Origin: Lasiosphaeria ovina
Lineage: Eukaryota > Ascomycota > Sordariomycetes > Sordariales > Lasiosphaeriaceae
Reading direction: 5' to 3'
Length of the DNA: 64,000 nucleotides
Assembly: GCA_033439765.1 (NCBI GenBank)
Contig: JAULSN010000008.1
Location: forward strand, 744,001 to 808,000
Positions 12,840-24,032 of this stretch are shown here, piece after piece (the stretch's first letter is position 1; each line of letters begins with the position of its first letter). The notes beneath the pieces are model-generated. The model was not told where the DNA came from. It worked only from the letters and a program-made list of their open reading frames with translations, and did not search any database. Both the position numbers and the translations under genes were made by a program.

Positions 12840-14009
12840 ATGGCATCCCGCAGATCTGCCCGGCTCAGTGCTCTTGTCAGTAGCACTGTCCTAGCTGACG
12901 CGCTGCCTCCGTCGGCCCTTCCCGCCGTGCGGAAGAGGAAGGCGCCTGCCAAAGACCCGGCACCTCCCCCCGCGCCTGCGCCTGCCGAAGAGGAAGCGCC
13001 CTCGACTCCTCCAAGACGCCGGGCCCGTAAGAATAACCAGGAGCCGCCTGCAACTCCGACCCCCAATGCCGTGGGTCTTATGGCTGAGAAGGCCCAGGTG
13101 AACGGGTCAACCCCTGTGAAAAAGCCCAAGTCCGCGGCCATCAGTCGCCTGGCGGATCCAAACAAAACGAACGCCCCCCTTTTCTCCCCAAAGACGTCGC
13201 GCATCGTTGCCTCCAAGCCGGCCGATGCCGCGTCGCCGTCTAAAGCGCCAATGGGGAGCTCCAAGGCCCCAAGGACGACGACTGAAAACATACTCGAAGA
13301 AGCTTGCGCTCACCTCATCAAGGTTGACGAGCGCATGCGGCCACTCATCGAGAACCATCACTGTCGCCTGTTCTCATCCGAGGGGTTGTCCGAAGAGATT
13401 GATCCTTTTGAGGCACTTGCCAGCGGCATCATTTCTCAGCAGGTGAGCGGTGCGGCCGCAAAGGCCATCAAGGGCCGCTTTGTCGCCCTGTTCAGCGATG
13501 GGAGCGAGGCGCCACAAGAAATCATGAGTACTGGCTCCTCCTCCTCGGGCCGACGGCGATTTCCACATCCCTCGCAGGTCGCGCCCACGCCGCTTGAAAC
13601 GCTCCGGACTGCCGGTCTCTCACAGCGGAAGGCCGAGTACATCATTGGCCTCGCCGAGAAGTTTGACTCGGGGGAGCTGTCGGCGCAAATGCTCGCGGAT
13701 GCGCCCTACGAGGAAGTCGTCGAGAAGTTGATCGCCGTGCGCGGTCTCGGGCGCTGGAGCGTCGAGATGTTTGCCTGCTTCGGCCTCAAGCGCATGGACG
13801 TCTTCTCGTTGGGCGATCTTGGCGTCCAACGTGGCATGGCGGCCTTTGTCGGGAGGGACATTGCAAAGCTAAAGGCCAAGGGCGGCAAGTGGAAATATAT
13901 GAGCGAGAAGGAAATGGAGGAGATCAGTGATAGGTTCAGACCCTATCGGAGTCTCTTCATGTGGTACATGTGGAGGGTTGAGGAGACGGACGTTAGCACG
14001 ATGGAATGA
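12840..14009 (+). CDS. MAG1: DNA-3-methyladenine glycosylase II (HhH-GPD superfamily)
   Basis: A single exon encodes 389 residues. The N-terminal ~150 residues are basic, Pro/Ala-rich and disordered, with RKRKAP and PPRRRARKN stretches that could serve nuclear import. The rest is an AlkA/Mag1-type domain: ACAHLIKVDERM, FEALASGIISQQVSGAAAKAI, GLSQRKAEYIIGLAEKF, the helix-hairpin-helix LIAVRGLGRWSVEMF, then FSLGDLGVQRG, whose Asp (residue 326) is in the catalytic position. The enzyme removes alkylated purines to start base excision repair. Open frame continues upstream to 12765 without ATG support; the ATG at 12840 (MASRRSARL) is preferred. A short Ser/Gly insertion (GSSSSGRRRF) lies inside the domain. 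Confidence 0.93.
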   Translation: MASRRSARLSALVSSTVLADALPPSALPAVRKRKAPAKDPAPPPAPAPAEEEAPSTPPRRRARKNNQEPPATPTPNAVGLMAEKAQVNGSTPVKKPKSAAISRLADPNKTNAPLFSPKTSRIVASKPADAASPSKAPMGSSKAPRTTTENILEEACAHLIKVDERMRPLIENHHCRLFSSEGLSEEIDPFEALASGIISQQVSGAAAKAIKGRFVALFSDGSEAPQEIMSTGSSSSGRRRFPHPSQVAPTPLETLRTAGLSQRKAEYIIGLAEKFDSGELSAQMLADAPYEEVVEKLIAVRGLGRWSVEMFACFGLKRMDVFSLGDLGVQRGMAAFVGRDIAKLKAKGGKWKYMSEKEMEEISDRFRPYRSLFMWYMWRVEETDVSTME

Positions 14010-17000
14010 GCTACGACCGCAAATTATCTTTGTTGTGGTCTTTTGTTGGCATGTGGTTCGGCGCGTGACTATTGCAGCCGATATCCAACCATTGATGTTC
14101 ACCAAGGTAACGAACCCCAGACATGACAGATAACGTAATATCTTTTTTTTGTAAAGGCTATCAACAATTCTAACAAGAAGTCCAAGCAGCTCTCCTATAC
14201 CTGCCTACAAATGGAATTAGTCTGAATGATCTCCTGCCAATGATGAATTCACGGCGGTGAGTCCGGAAATAACGATACGGTGGTCTGTAAACCAAGACCG
14301 ACTATGGAAGACCGTTTCAGGCCTATCAAGTCACTTGCTTCTTTGCAGTGAATCTAATAAGAGCCGGCATTTGAAGTGCAGAAGACAAGAGAAAAAAACA
14401 AGATTTTTAAACAATGCAATGATGCAGCCCAGCTTGCTGGTCACATAAAGCGTGACGCGTCGTCCATGGCTTCATGTGTTTCAAGCGGCCCGCGGAATAT
14501 TACCCGTTGAAACAACACGAGGAAGAACTTGGCGGAGCGTTTCAAGGCTTTCAGCCGCGCCAAAAAAGACAGAGCACCCAGCAAGGAAAACGGGAGAATC
14601 GACACGTGCTCGGGATGAGTGCGGTCCCCAGAAAGTGGAAAAGAGGAAAAAAGACGGTATGCGAGGAAGAAAAACTGGGATTTAGCCTTGTCCTCCTGCG
14701 CAGGGAGGCAAATTGCAAAATTATCGCCATTAGCAGCGGAGGAAACAAAACTCCACTCTGAAACCCCACTCCATTCAGCTTGGATCGATCACGCAGGAGA
14801 TCGTGATCTGGCTAACGAAGGGGCTCAACCTCGGGGTTCTGCTCTTTAGCTGGGGTTTGTAATATTTGGACCTCGGAATGACTACACACGGCCTCCATAA
14901 TGTACCAGATAGCTCTACAGAGATGGCCTGTTTTTTCCCTCATTTTTCTCCATTTTCATGCCATGGCCCTCTGTCTAGAAGCTTGTTGTCTCACACACAC
15001 ACACACACCCCACATCAGAGAGAACAGGCCTTGCGGCTCGCCACCCACCCAGTTCGTCGCAAGCGTCGATGGTCGATGACGGGCCTGCGGCACGGACAGC
15101 AGGTCGGATGCAAAGTTGCACGCCTCAACCGTTTCGCTTGCCTTCTTGGCGCCGCTAGGACTAAGCTCTGCTATTTGTTGTAGCTACACAGATGGAGAGC
15201 TGTTGGCGTTGTTGGTGTTGGTGTTAGCTTTGTTGCCTCCTCTCGTACTACTCGGGGCTATGCTCACAGACTCTGCGCTGAGACGCATGTCAACGCGCAG
15301 CTAAGATCTTGTAAAGGGGGTAACGCTCGTTGGTGAGGGGCGAGGATGATAAACACTCGCGAGAAGAATACATGAAAACACACTGTAGTTGTGATATCCT
15401 GTGAGATTGGAGTTTCGGGCTGGGAACGCCTAGCAAAATTCTATCTTGAAGAGTTGTCGTTGAGCGCTTCGCTATTCTCGGCGTTTCACACGTCACTGTT
15501 TTTCATCCGGACAAGACTTAAGATTCGCGAGGGCCCGATAGGGAGGGACGTGAGGGTGGCCGTGGCCAGGCCCAGCGGTCCGCGGGCCCAGCGGCAGCCA
15601 TCGCATCGGCATCGTCCCTCCAGTAGCCCAGGCGGCCTGCCTGTTGGTCATCCCCGAGGGAGCTGAAAGGGGGTGGGCGTAGCTGACAAAACACCCATAG
15701 ATTCAATTCAAGCTCTGTGGACCTATCAAGGGACATCACAGAGCCTGCCACTGGCGGGTGATAACGTGCAGCGTTAGTGGCATGGCGCAGATAACGTTTC
15801 CGCAGGCCTCAGGCGGAATGAGACAATTGACGATCAACACTATTCCGTAAAGACAGTACATACACGTGCTGCGCACGCCTGCAAGGAGTACGGAAAAGGA
15901 AAATACGAGGTAGGTTGCTGGGGCTCCCGGGAAGAGGTTGGGTTCCAGAATCAGAGAGAGAAGAGGATATTGTTGCCGAAACTTGAAAGTCGATCTAATG
16001 CGTGCGTGGAAGATCCTCGATTTTCGGATTTCGCTCAAATGTAACCGTTTTCATGCATTTCTCAGATTGCCCGAGAGACACGAAAGAAAAAGCGGGCCTC
16101 AAAGAGCAGTGCGGTGAATTTCAGTGCAGAGGAATAGTGGGGCACCAAAAGCCGAATAACCTGTCGGATCGCATCCCCCTTCGTGGATGCCCGCCGAGCC
16201 TTCGCTAGGATTCTGTCTTGTTTTTTTCTTCCTTTTCGTCCGCATTCTCGTGTTGCTCCAAGTGCCAACCACAACAACAAGCACCGGACGGCCGTGAAGC
16301 AAGTAGGGCGTGTTTCTATTCCGAGAGGACATTCCTGGGATTGCTGGTTCCCGCCGGCCGCCCTTTCCTCACTCTCCGCCGCGTGCCAGGAGCCTACGTC
16401 ATGACCCATGCCGCTTGTAAAACGGTCTAGGGATCGAGGACCACCTCAGTTGGGCCCCCGTGGAGAGGGCGCATGCACGCACTGTCTGTGGCAGAGTCCC
16501 GATTGCCGCCGCCCAACCAACCTTGAAGGGCTGCTGCACCGCAGCGCAAACAACACCACTGCAGTGGGAACATCGCCGTACACTAAAAGCCGATACGTCG
16601 TCATGCTCCGTGTCCGTGCTCCGTGAGCCTGAGAAATGTCTGCATTGCATGTATGCAGTGATGCACATAATGTAGCTCGCTCAACCAGCTCTACCAACAC
16701 CAAACTCTGGACTATTTGGACGTGTACGTAGAATAGACGCGCCCGCAATCTGCAGAACACAAGCAGCCTACCTGTTCTACAGGTTGGCCGATGGGAATTC
16801 CACGAGCTTCAATGCCGGCCCCTTGCCAGAGTGTGTTGTAAAGGCGTGCGGCGTAGCTGGCGAACATGAGACATCGCTGCCGCCGCCGTCGACCACGGAA
16901 GGAAGCAGTTGCCTGCGAAATGTGCCGCCGGGGGATGCTGTGTTTATTGTTCAAACTTCAAGCATGGAACCTGGGAGGTTTATCATCGCTGTCGAGCTAA

Positions 17001-18652
17001 TAACAAAAGAGCCATGGGCCAATTTCGCCAACAGAGATTTGGACCCAAACCAGCCAAGCGGGCTCAAAGCGGCTTTCGGCCGAGTTTGGAAGCTGCAGAA
17101 GACTTCCAGGGCAGAAACCAGAATCCGAGTCACTTCCAGGGCAGCCTGGGTGAATTCAAGGAATCACTGGGCCCATGGACTGACACGCGCATATTCGCCA
17201 TTGCGTGTCGCTGCGTCCACACCCTCATTTCGGCATTTTACGACTAAGCCCGGCCCGCTGAATTAACTGATAGCGTCAGGTACGCAGGTTATTAGCTAAG
17301 GCTCTGCGTATTGTTGCGGGTCCAGCAGAGCAGCTTGGCGGGATCGAGAGCTATGTAGTAGCTGCCCTGCCCGAAAGAGACTGGACGGAGGGTCAAGGTG
17401 ATGGAATTTGAGACGGGCAACAACTGCCACGTCTACCGTAGTCTGGGGCCGGGCTTTTTGGTCTTTCGTCTGTCCTTGGAGCTGCCCAAGTCGACGAGCT
17501 CTGTGTCGCCGAGCTCGTAACGTGTGGCGCTGCTGCCGTGGCTCGGTGCCCGGTTGAAAATGAAACCCGTCTCCTGCCAAGCCCTTGATTGCTGAAGCAC
17601 TGGCTGCCACCCACAGGCTCTCAGGCTCTCCGTTAGCGTATCCGCAAAGCACCCCACTCCACCTGCACGGCCGGGCAGGGGCGTGCCCGCAGCGAAACAA
17701 CAACTTGGCTCCAGTTGATCCAATTACCCCCTTCTGCTGAGGTGGTCCCGTCTTTTTTCTGCCCCCTTGAACCTCTCCCTCAAGCCACACTGCTCTCCTT
17801 CCCGTTTTACAACATTTTTCTTGTCGCTGCTCGATTTCGATTCCATACATTCGTTACTGTCCATATTGCGTCCGCCGTGCTTACCACCAAGCTCCGGACT
17901 TCACCAGCTTTCCCATCTAGACAGCACCGAGCTCTTCAACGCAGTACCGCAAGTGATCCGGACTATCCGCGTCGCGTCTTTGCCCCGGGCAGAGAGATTG
18001 TGAGCGCAGCCGCCCAGAGGTTGCTTCACACGAGGCATTCCGACATCCAACCACCCAATTGAGCAAGAGGTAAGTTCAATCGAGACTTGATTTTGCTGCA
18101 GCGTCAGTTTTGGAAGGCGGGCAGGCCTCTAGAGAGCTCTTTCCACCTTACACGCACCACGCACTTCACATTTCCTCTCCCCTTGCCCACTTCGGACCTT
18201 CTCGACTTCCTCGGCGCCCACAAACCAGCCGCTGGCCTCGTCGACCCAATCGACTACGAAGTCAATCGACCACGCCAGTCCCGCCTTCCTACGTTCTGTA
18301 GCCACGAGGGAACAGTTGGACCCGAGACGGGCAAAGACGGGCGAAAGGCGAAAAATACATCAGCCGTTTTTGGTGTTTGACATCTTGGGAATCTGGTTGT
18401 CGGTTTAACCTGTCAACACAAACTCGAACCATCAATCATCAGTTTTTGGACCGGCTTTTGGCCACGACAAACCCCCCGACTTGTAGAAATACTACTGCAT
18501 TCGAGTTTCCATTGCCATATCACTGCCCGTCCGCCAATTTTATTCATCCTTCACAAACAGCCGGCCCGCCTTTCACTGCTCGGCTCCCGCTTAGGTCACA
18601 AAAGACCCAGCCGTTAACATTGCTTCCAGGTCAACTCGACAGCTCCGTCACC
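14010..18652. other. Long gene-free interval and ECM33 leader
   Basis: About 4.6 kb has no recognisable gene; ORFs up to 184 codons have no domain and overlap each other in several frames. It contains a short (CA)n tract at 14992-15007. From roughly 17,750 the sequence becomes pyrimidine-rich and probably forms the promoter and long 5' leader of ECM33. A lineage-specific small gene cannot be ruled out. Confidence 0.5.
18070..18629 (+). other. ECM33: Candidate 5' UTR intron of ECM33
   Basis: A consensus donor GTAAGT at 18070 and an acceptor TTGCTTCCAG ending at 18629, preceded by TTAAC as a possible branch site, bracket 560 nt just 23 bases before the ECM33 ATG. This is inference from splice signals alone. 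Confidence 0.35.
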
Positions 18653-20008
18653 ATGCTTGTCAAGTATCTGCTCCCGACCCTTGCGGCGGTCGGCTCAGTC
18701 GCCGGTGAGTGTTTCACGCAGTTAATCCTTGGCTTGTGGTCCTGCTCGGATCATTTGGACTGACATCGATGACCTTTAGCCCAATCCGGTGTATGCACTA
18801 CCACGGCAACCATCAACAGCCAGGCCGAGGCTACCCAGCTTGCTAGCTGCAGAAGCATCAAGGGATCCGTCGTCATCGCGCCCGGCGCTGGCCCCGACAT
18901 TGATATTTCTGGTCCTTCGGAAATCACGGGCGATCTCACCATCATTAACAATGGCGGTATCGGTTCGCTCACTGCCAATGATTTGACCAAGATTGGCGGC
19001 ACCTTCTTAGCTAGAAACGTCACCAAGCTCGGCACACTGGCGTTCCCCAAGCTCGGAAGCGTCCAGTCTCTCAACTGGCAGTCGCTGAACAACCTGGATA
19101 CGCTGAAAATCGCGTTGACCCAGGCCGTAAATGTTACCATCAGCGACACATTCTTGCGAAGCCTGGATGGCATCGATCTCACTAGCGTCGCCTCCCTGGA
19201 CATCAACAACAACAAGCGCCTTACGTCGTTCGTTTCGTCCCTCGCCAACCTCAGCAACACTCTCACTATCAATGCGAACGGTCTCGAGCTGGCCGTCGCG
19301 TTGGACAAGCTGATCTGGATTGCCAACATGCAAATTTCCAACGTGACCAGCTTCTCGGTCTCGGCTCTAAAGGTCGTCAACAGCTCCGCCCGCTTTGATT
19401 CCAACTACTTCGAGACGTTCAGTGCTCCCAACCTCACGCAGACCACAACCAATGACATCTCGTTCGTTGGCAACGCCAAGCTCAAGAACATCACCTTGCC
19501 CCGGCTGACGAGCATCGGTGGTGCCCTCCTGATTGCCAACAACACCGCCCTCGGCAAGGTCAATGGCTTCCCGCAACTGGCCAACATCAACGGTGCGGTG
19601 AAGATGAGGGGCAACTTCACAACGTAGGTCGCATTATTCTATATATATTACGTCTCCTCGCTAACATTGGAATCACTTAGTGTCGAGTTCCCCAGCCTGG
19701 ACGTTGTCAAGGGTGCTTTTGACATTTCCAGTACTGCCAACATCGACGACACCTGCAAGAACTTTGAGAAGCAGGCTCCTACCACCCAGGGTGGCAACAA
19801 CGACATCCAGGGCAAATACTCGTGCACCAGCGACAATGCCGATGCCAACTCGGATACTAGCAGCACCACCGGTGGATCTGGCAGTGGCTCTAACAGCGGC
19901 AGCGGAAACGGTAACGGTAGCGACACCAACAAGAACAGCGCTGCCCGTCTTACCGGGACCACGGCCGCCCTTGTTCTGGCTGCTCTGGTCGCCTTCCAGG
20001 CATTGTAA
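18653..20008 (+). CDS. ECM33: GPI-anchored cell wall organisation protein Ecm33
   Basis: Exons 18653-18704, 18780-19623 and 19681-20008 give 407 residues. The protein has a signal peptide (MLVKYLLPTLAAVGSVAAQ), then the Ecm33/Sps2 family receptor-L-like, leucine-rich beta-helix region with phrases such as SEITGDLTIINNGG, GTLAFPKLGSVQSLNW, VTISDTFLRSLDGI and FETFSAPNL, and many N-x-S/T sites. A Cys-containing segment (DDTCKNF, KYSCTS) follows, then a Ser/Gly/Asn linker and a hydrophobic C-terminus (TTAALVLAALVAFQAL), as expected for GPI attachment. Ecm33 proteins sit at the plasma membrane and wall and are needed for normal wall assembly. The first intron falls within the signal-peptide coding part. 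Confidence 0.95.
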
Positions 20009-21685
20009 GGAGGAAAGTCGATGTGTCGCGACGTTGATGCTTAGCGGGATAAGAACCGCGAGTCGATACTCTGTTGGTCACTGCATAGACACGACCAAGT
20101 CCAGGGCTCGATCTCATCCATTCCCTCTTCTCTTTAACACGATGAACCGACGGAGTTGATGTTCCCGTTTATTTGCGGCCGCAGGCCGAAAACCATATGG
20201 ACACCCATACTTCGTACAGGGGACCGCTAGACTTAATAACTCTTTACCCAATCTTGTTTGCAGAAGACCTCATCTCCCTTGGCTTGCCACTCTTTTTCGT
20301 GATGCACGCACCACCTGTTTGGGGGGTATTGGACAAGACCATAGGGGAAAACGCGGGCGGACTGATGTAAGGAATAAGCCTTACCGGCTGTATCGTGGCT
20401 GTGGCATGTCGAGGCGGGCTGGTGCGGTGTGCAACGACTATTTAATATCAGTCTCTCCCTGGTTGGGGGCCTGAAGAGGGAAGAGCGGAGTCTGGTCAAC
20501 TTGATATTTGGACAGGGGGCTTCTTTTTTGGACGTTGCGTGATGGGCGGGAACAGTCGTTGAACTACTTTTAATCAATGGTGGTATGGAGAGGGAGGCGG
20601 GCTTTGAGCAGCCCCCTTAGTTTGTGTTACATAGCGCGTCGCTTTTCGTTTGTAACGATTTCCTTTTTGTTTCTTCTATGTTTAGGGTTATATGAGAAAC
20701 CTCGCAATTATTCTATCTGGTGCCTTAGGTCGATGTGTGAATGACTTGGGTCGTGTACGGATATTCTCTCTCGGCCATGTTGCTAACCTAGTTGCGTCGG
20801 CTTCCTTGAATTCTCGCTTCTTGAATGCTTGCTTCTTGACCAAGGTAGGCTGCTATGAGTGTATACAATGTGCCCCATCAACTGTGTCAGTTTTATATGG
20901 CTGGCCTCTATGGCCGTGAGTACCAAGCTATGTCATACTGTGCTTTGAACCCGCTGTGGATGAGGGCCCCCAGCGAGTTTTGAAGACAGAAAGATGAAAA
21001 TAACCTCCCTGGTGGCAATGCTGTGTGGTTGGGCTGCTTAAATATTTTCTCAGAGGTTGAGCTCATACCGCGTGTTCATAACCATCATCTATTATCTTAC
21101 CCAAAAGTCTATTGTCTAGCCAGACCTGCCCAATACACAGGAAGGCAAAGCCAATTCAAGCGTTTGCTCTGCTCTCGGTGTTGTTGACTGCACAAAACAT
21201 ATACTCGGAGCTACGGATTAGTACCTTTCCTTCTCATAACAGGAATAAACCCGGGAGGTGGATTCCAATTCGAAGAATATATGTAAACTCAACTCTGCCA
21301 TATGGCATGGTATGGTATGGTATATGACGAAATCAGGAGTACCCAGATGAGATACTTTCTAGACGAACGTCTCTGTGATCGGGGCAGTTATCTGTGTAGG
21401 CGCCTTGGCCGTGCCCCCCTACCTCTCCAGTGGGTTAGTACTCGATATAAACAACAGAACCGGAATGCAGCATTGAGGCAGGCAGACAAACACCTCTATC
21501 CTGTGAGAAGACTGGCGATTTCCAGCTCTTGGGTTTGAATTCACAATTTAACGGGGACAAGGAAGAGCGACAAGATTAGAAAAGTGAGTACCCTAGATCC
21601 TACAAGAGGCGGGTGGCGCCTTTACCAGTTTATCATATTGTTTTTATTTTTATTTTTACACTTAATAGTCAACGCCTTGCACGCA
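20009..21685. other. Spacer between convergent genes
   Basis: About 1.7 kb between the ends of ECM33 (+) and the SPF45-like gene (-). No coding region is supported. It should contain both 3' UTRs. Short direct repeats such as TATGGTATGG are present near 21300-21325. Confidence 0.55.
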
Positions 21686-23448
21686 CTACTTGTAGACGCC
21701 GTTCTCGAAGCTGTCGGCGTCGAAGAACTTGGCCACGATGGCGTTGCCGTTGAAGATGCGGCCCTGCAGAGCGTTGACGGCGCGCAGGGCCGAGACCTGG
21801 TCGGTGAACTTGATGAAGACTTGCCTGTCGGCCTGGTCGATGAACAGGCGCTCGACGCGGCCGTACTTCTCGCCGCACTCCTCGCCAATCTCCTGGCCGA
21901 GGCCGGCCTCGATCTCGTGGGCGAGGTCGGGCATGCCCTCGAGCATGTTCTGGAGCACGATGACCTGGCTCGTCTTGCCGAACGCAGTATCCTCGTCTTT
22001 CTTCTTGGGCTGCGCGTTCTTCGCCGCGATGATCTTGCCCCGCCCGCCGGGCCCCACGAACCCTCCGCCCTCGGAGTCGGGCCGCTTCTTCCGCTTCTCG
22101 ACCTGCACCCGCAGCGCCGACGTCATGCCGCCTTCGTCGGCGCCCAGCCCCACTCCATCTTTCCAGCCGTACTTCACCATGAACCGCTTGGCGAAGCCGG
22201 CCTGGCCGGGCCGGCTGGAGCGGGCCGACTGTCCATCGCCACCCCCCTCTGCACTGTTGCCGCCATCTGAGCCACGGCGCGCTGGCGGTGGAGGTGGCGG
22301 TATGGCACTGTAGTTTACTTCATCATCATCATCATCAAGGTCCATGGCATCGTCGCCACTGGGGGGCTGTGGCTCTGCAGGGACTTGGTACCGGACGGGT
22401 GCCCGTGAGGTTGTCGCTGCATCGACAGGTGCCGGTGGCTGGCTGACCACTGGGGGGCCGGGTGGTTTTGCCATGCCCGACAACGCTAGGCGACGGGCAT
22501 ATGCGTCGTCGCCAGTGGCATCTTCGAGCACAGCTTTTGCCACTGGTGCTGGAGACGGCCGGCGAGGTGGAGAGAGCGGCGGGGGCGCGAAAGTCAGAGA
22601 TGCTGGAGGAGCAAACTGATCTTTGACGGTGGGAAAAAGGGGCTAGGTTAGCAATGGAAAAAGCAGCAGCGGAACGACGGACGTCAACTTACTTCCCAAC
22701 TGCCGCCCTCGATGGCCGGCGTCTTCCTCGTCGTCGCTGTTCATCTCGCTGCTGTAGCTCGCCGAGCGCCGCTCGCGCCGGCGGTGGGCATACAGGACAT
22801 CCTTCCAATCCTGGACCTCGCGGATGCGCTCGTCGCTGCGCATGTACTGCTCCATGTTAGTGGGCCGCGCGGGGTCGTATATATCATCCCAGTTGGTCTC
22901 GGCCGAGCCGTTCTCGTCTAATTTCTTCTTCTTCTTGCGGCGACCGCCGCGTGCGCGCTTCTCCTCGGCCGCTGCCGCTGCGTAGAAGGAATCGTCGTTC
23001 TCTGTAGCCGTCCAGTCGGCTAGAGTCCGTTGCGACGGCGCGGCCGTTGTGTTGCTGCCGGCGGCAGCCGTGCCACCAGACGCAGAGGCGGCAGAGACAG
23101 CGGGGACCGCAGCCGCAGTAGGAATGAGCGTCTTGGGAAGCAATCCGATTTTGATTTTGTTGCCTGTCTGCTTGGCTTGGGGTCGAATAATAGGCTGGAA
23201 GAGGAGGGCTAGAAAATATTAGCTTTTGTCGTTCCATTGAAGCGGGAAGCGGGAAAATGAGAGGCATGGCACACACCTGGATCTATGGGCTTCTTTGTTG
23301 GGGGAGCGTTGGTGCTGCCATCGGCGCCCTGCTTGAACGGGATAGGATCTCTCAATATCGAGGCGGCGCCATCACTGCTGGGGTCGAGCAGGTTCGCGTA
23401 CAGTGACATGGACCCGCGCGGTGGCGGCGGGGGAGGCGGCCCTGACAT
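21686..23448 (-). CDS. SPF45/RBM17-like splicing factor (G-patch + RRM)
   Basis: Exons 23448-23277, 23208-22693 and 22620-21686 give 540 residues. The order is: a Pro-rich start (MSGPPPPPPPRG) with the SPF45-type SLYANLLDP motif; an acidic/basic middle with TNWDDIYDPARPTNMEQY; a proline- and Asp-rich linker; a G-patch (FMVKYGWKDGVGLGADEGGM, about residues 375-420); and a C-terminal RRM of the UHM type (VIVLQNML, EIGEECGEKYGRVERLFI, VFIKFTD, ALQGRIFNGNAIVAKFF). SPF45 acts in alternative 3' splice-site choice, binding ULM motifs through its UHM and presumably touching a DEAH helicase through the G-patch. The exon 3 acceptor is CAAAG, chosen because it keeps the frame. The next gene upstream on the same strand is the helicase Prp2. 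Confidence 0.93.
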
Positions 23449-24032
23449 GGCGACGGTGGCGCGAATTGCTCGATGTCGCTGGAAAGAGAGCACCGGGTGT
23501 CTGGGGAGTCAACTCCGCGCGATTAGAGAAAGAAACGTAGAAAAGGGTTCATGCTTCAATCCGTCTCGCTCAAGTTTGGTCTCAGCCTTGTCCGCGAGGC
23601 CGAAGTATGTCGAGGAGCTTCTGGGGCGTGTCAGTGGCCATTCGGTCGAATGGTAGGCATTGGAGGTGGGGCAAGCTTGCAGCCAAGGCAAGGTTGGCGT
23701 TGCACATATTAAACCCTAACCCTATGCCTACCTATTCAATGCTCCAGCACTCTCGAGCTTCAACGAGCCTCTTAATGACGACACGGTAATGTTCAGTGAG
23801 AGTCTAGAGTTTCTTTGATTCAACTCGCCGCCCTACCACTACCACCACCACCACAACCACTAGTGACGTAGCTAATATATGCCCCCATAACCAAAACCAA
23901 TGTAGAACGGCCGCCTCCCAGGGCCTCGAGAATAACGATGACCCGCATATCTAGATGCCACAACGTATATACAATACACATTTCTTTTTATTTATCAAAC
24001 ATAACAGTCATTACCGCTTCGCCTAAGCCGCC
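23449..24032. promoter_or_regulatory. Spacer/promoter of the SPF45-like gene, with telobox
   Basis: About 580 bp separates the end of PRP2 from the SPF45 start, both on the minus strand. It contains AAACCCTAACCCTA at 23711-23724, about 265 bases upstream of the ATG. That is two tandem telomere-type repeats, matching the telobox motif found in some fungal promoters. A promoter role is inference. Confidence 0.45.
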
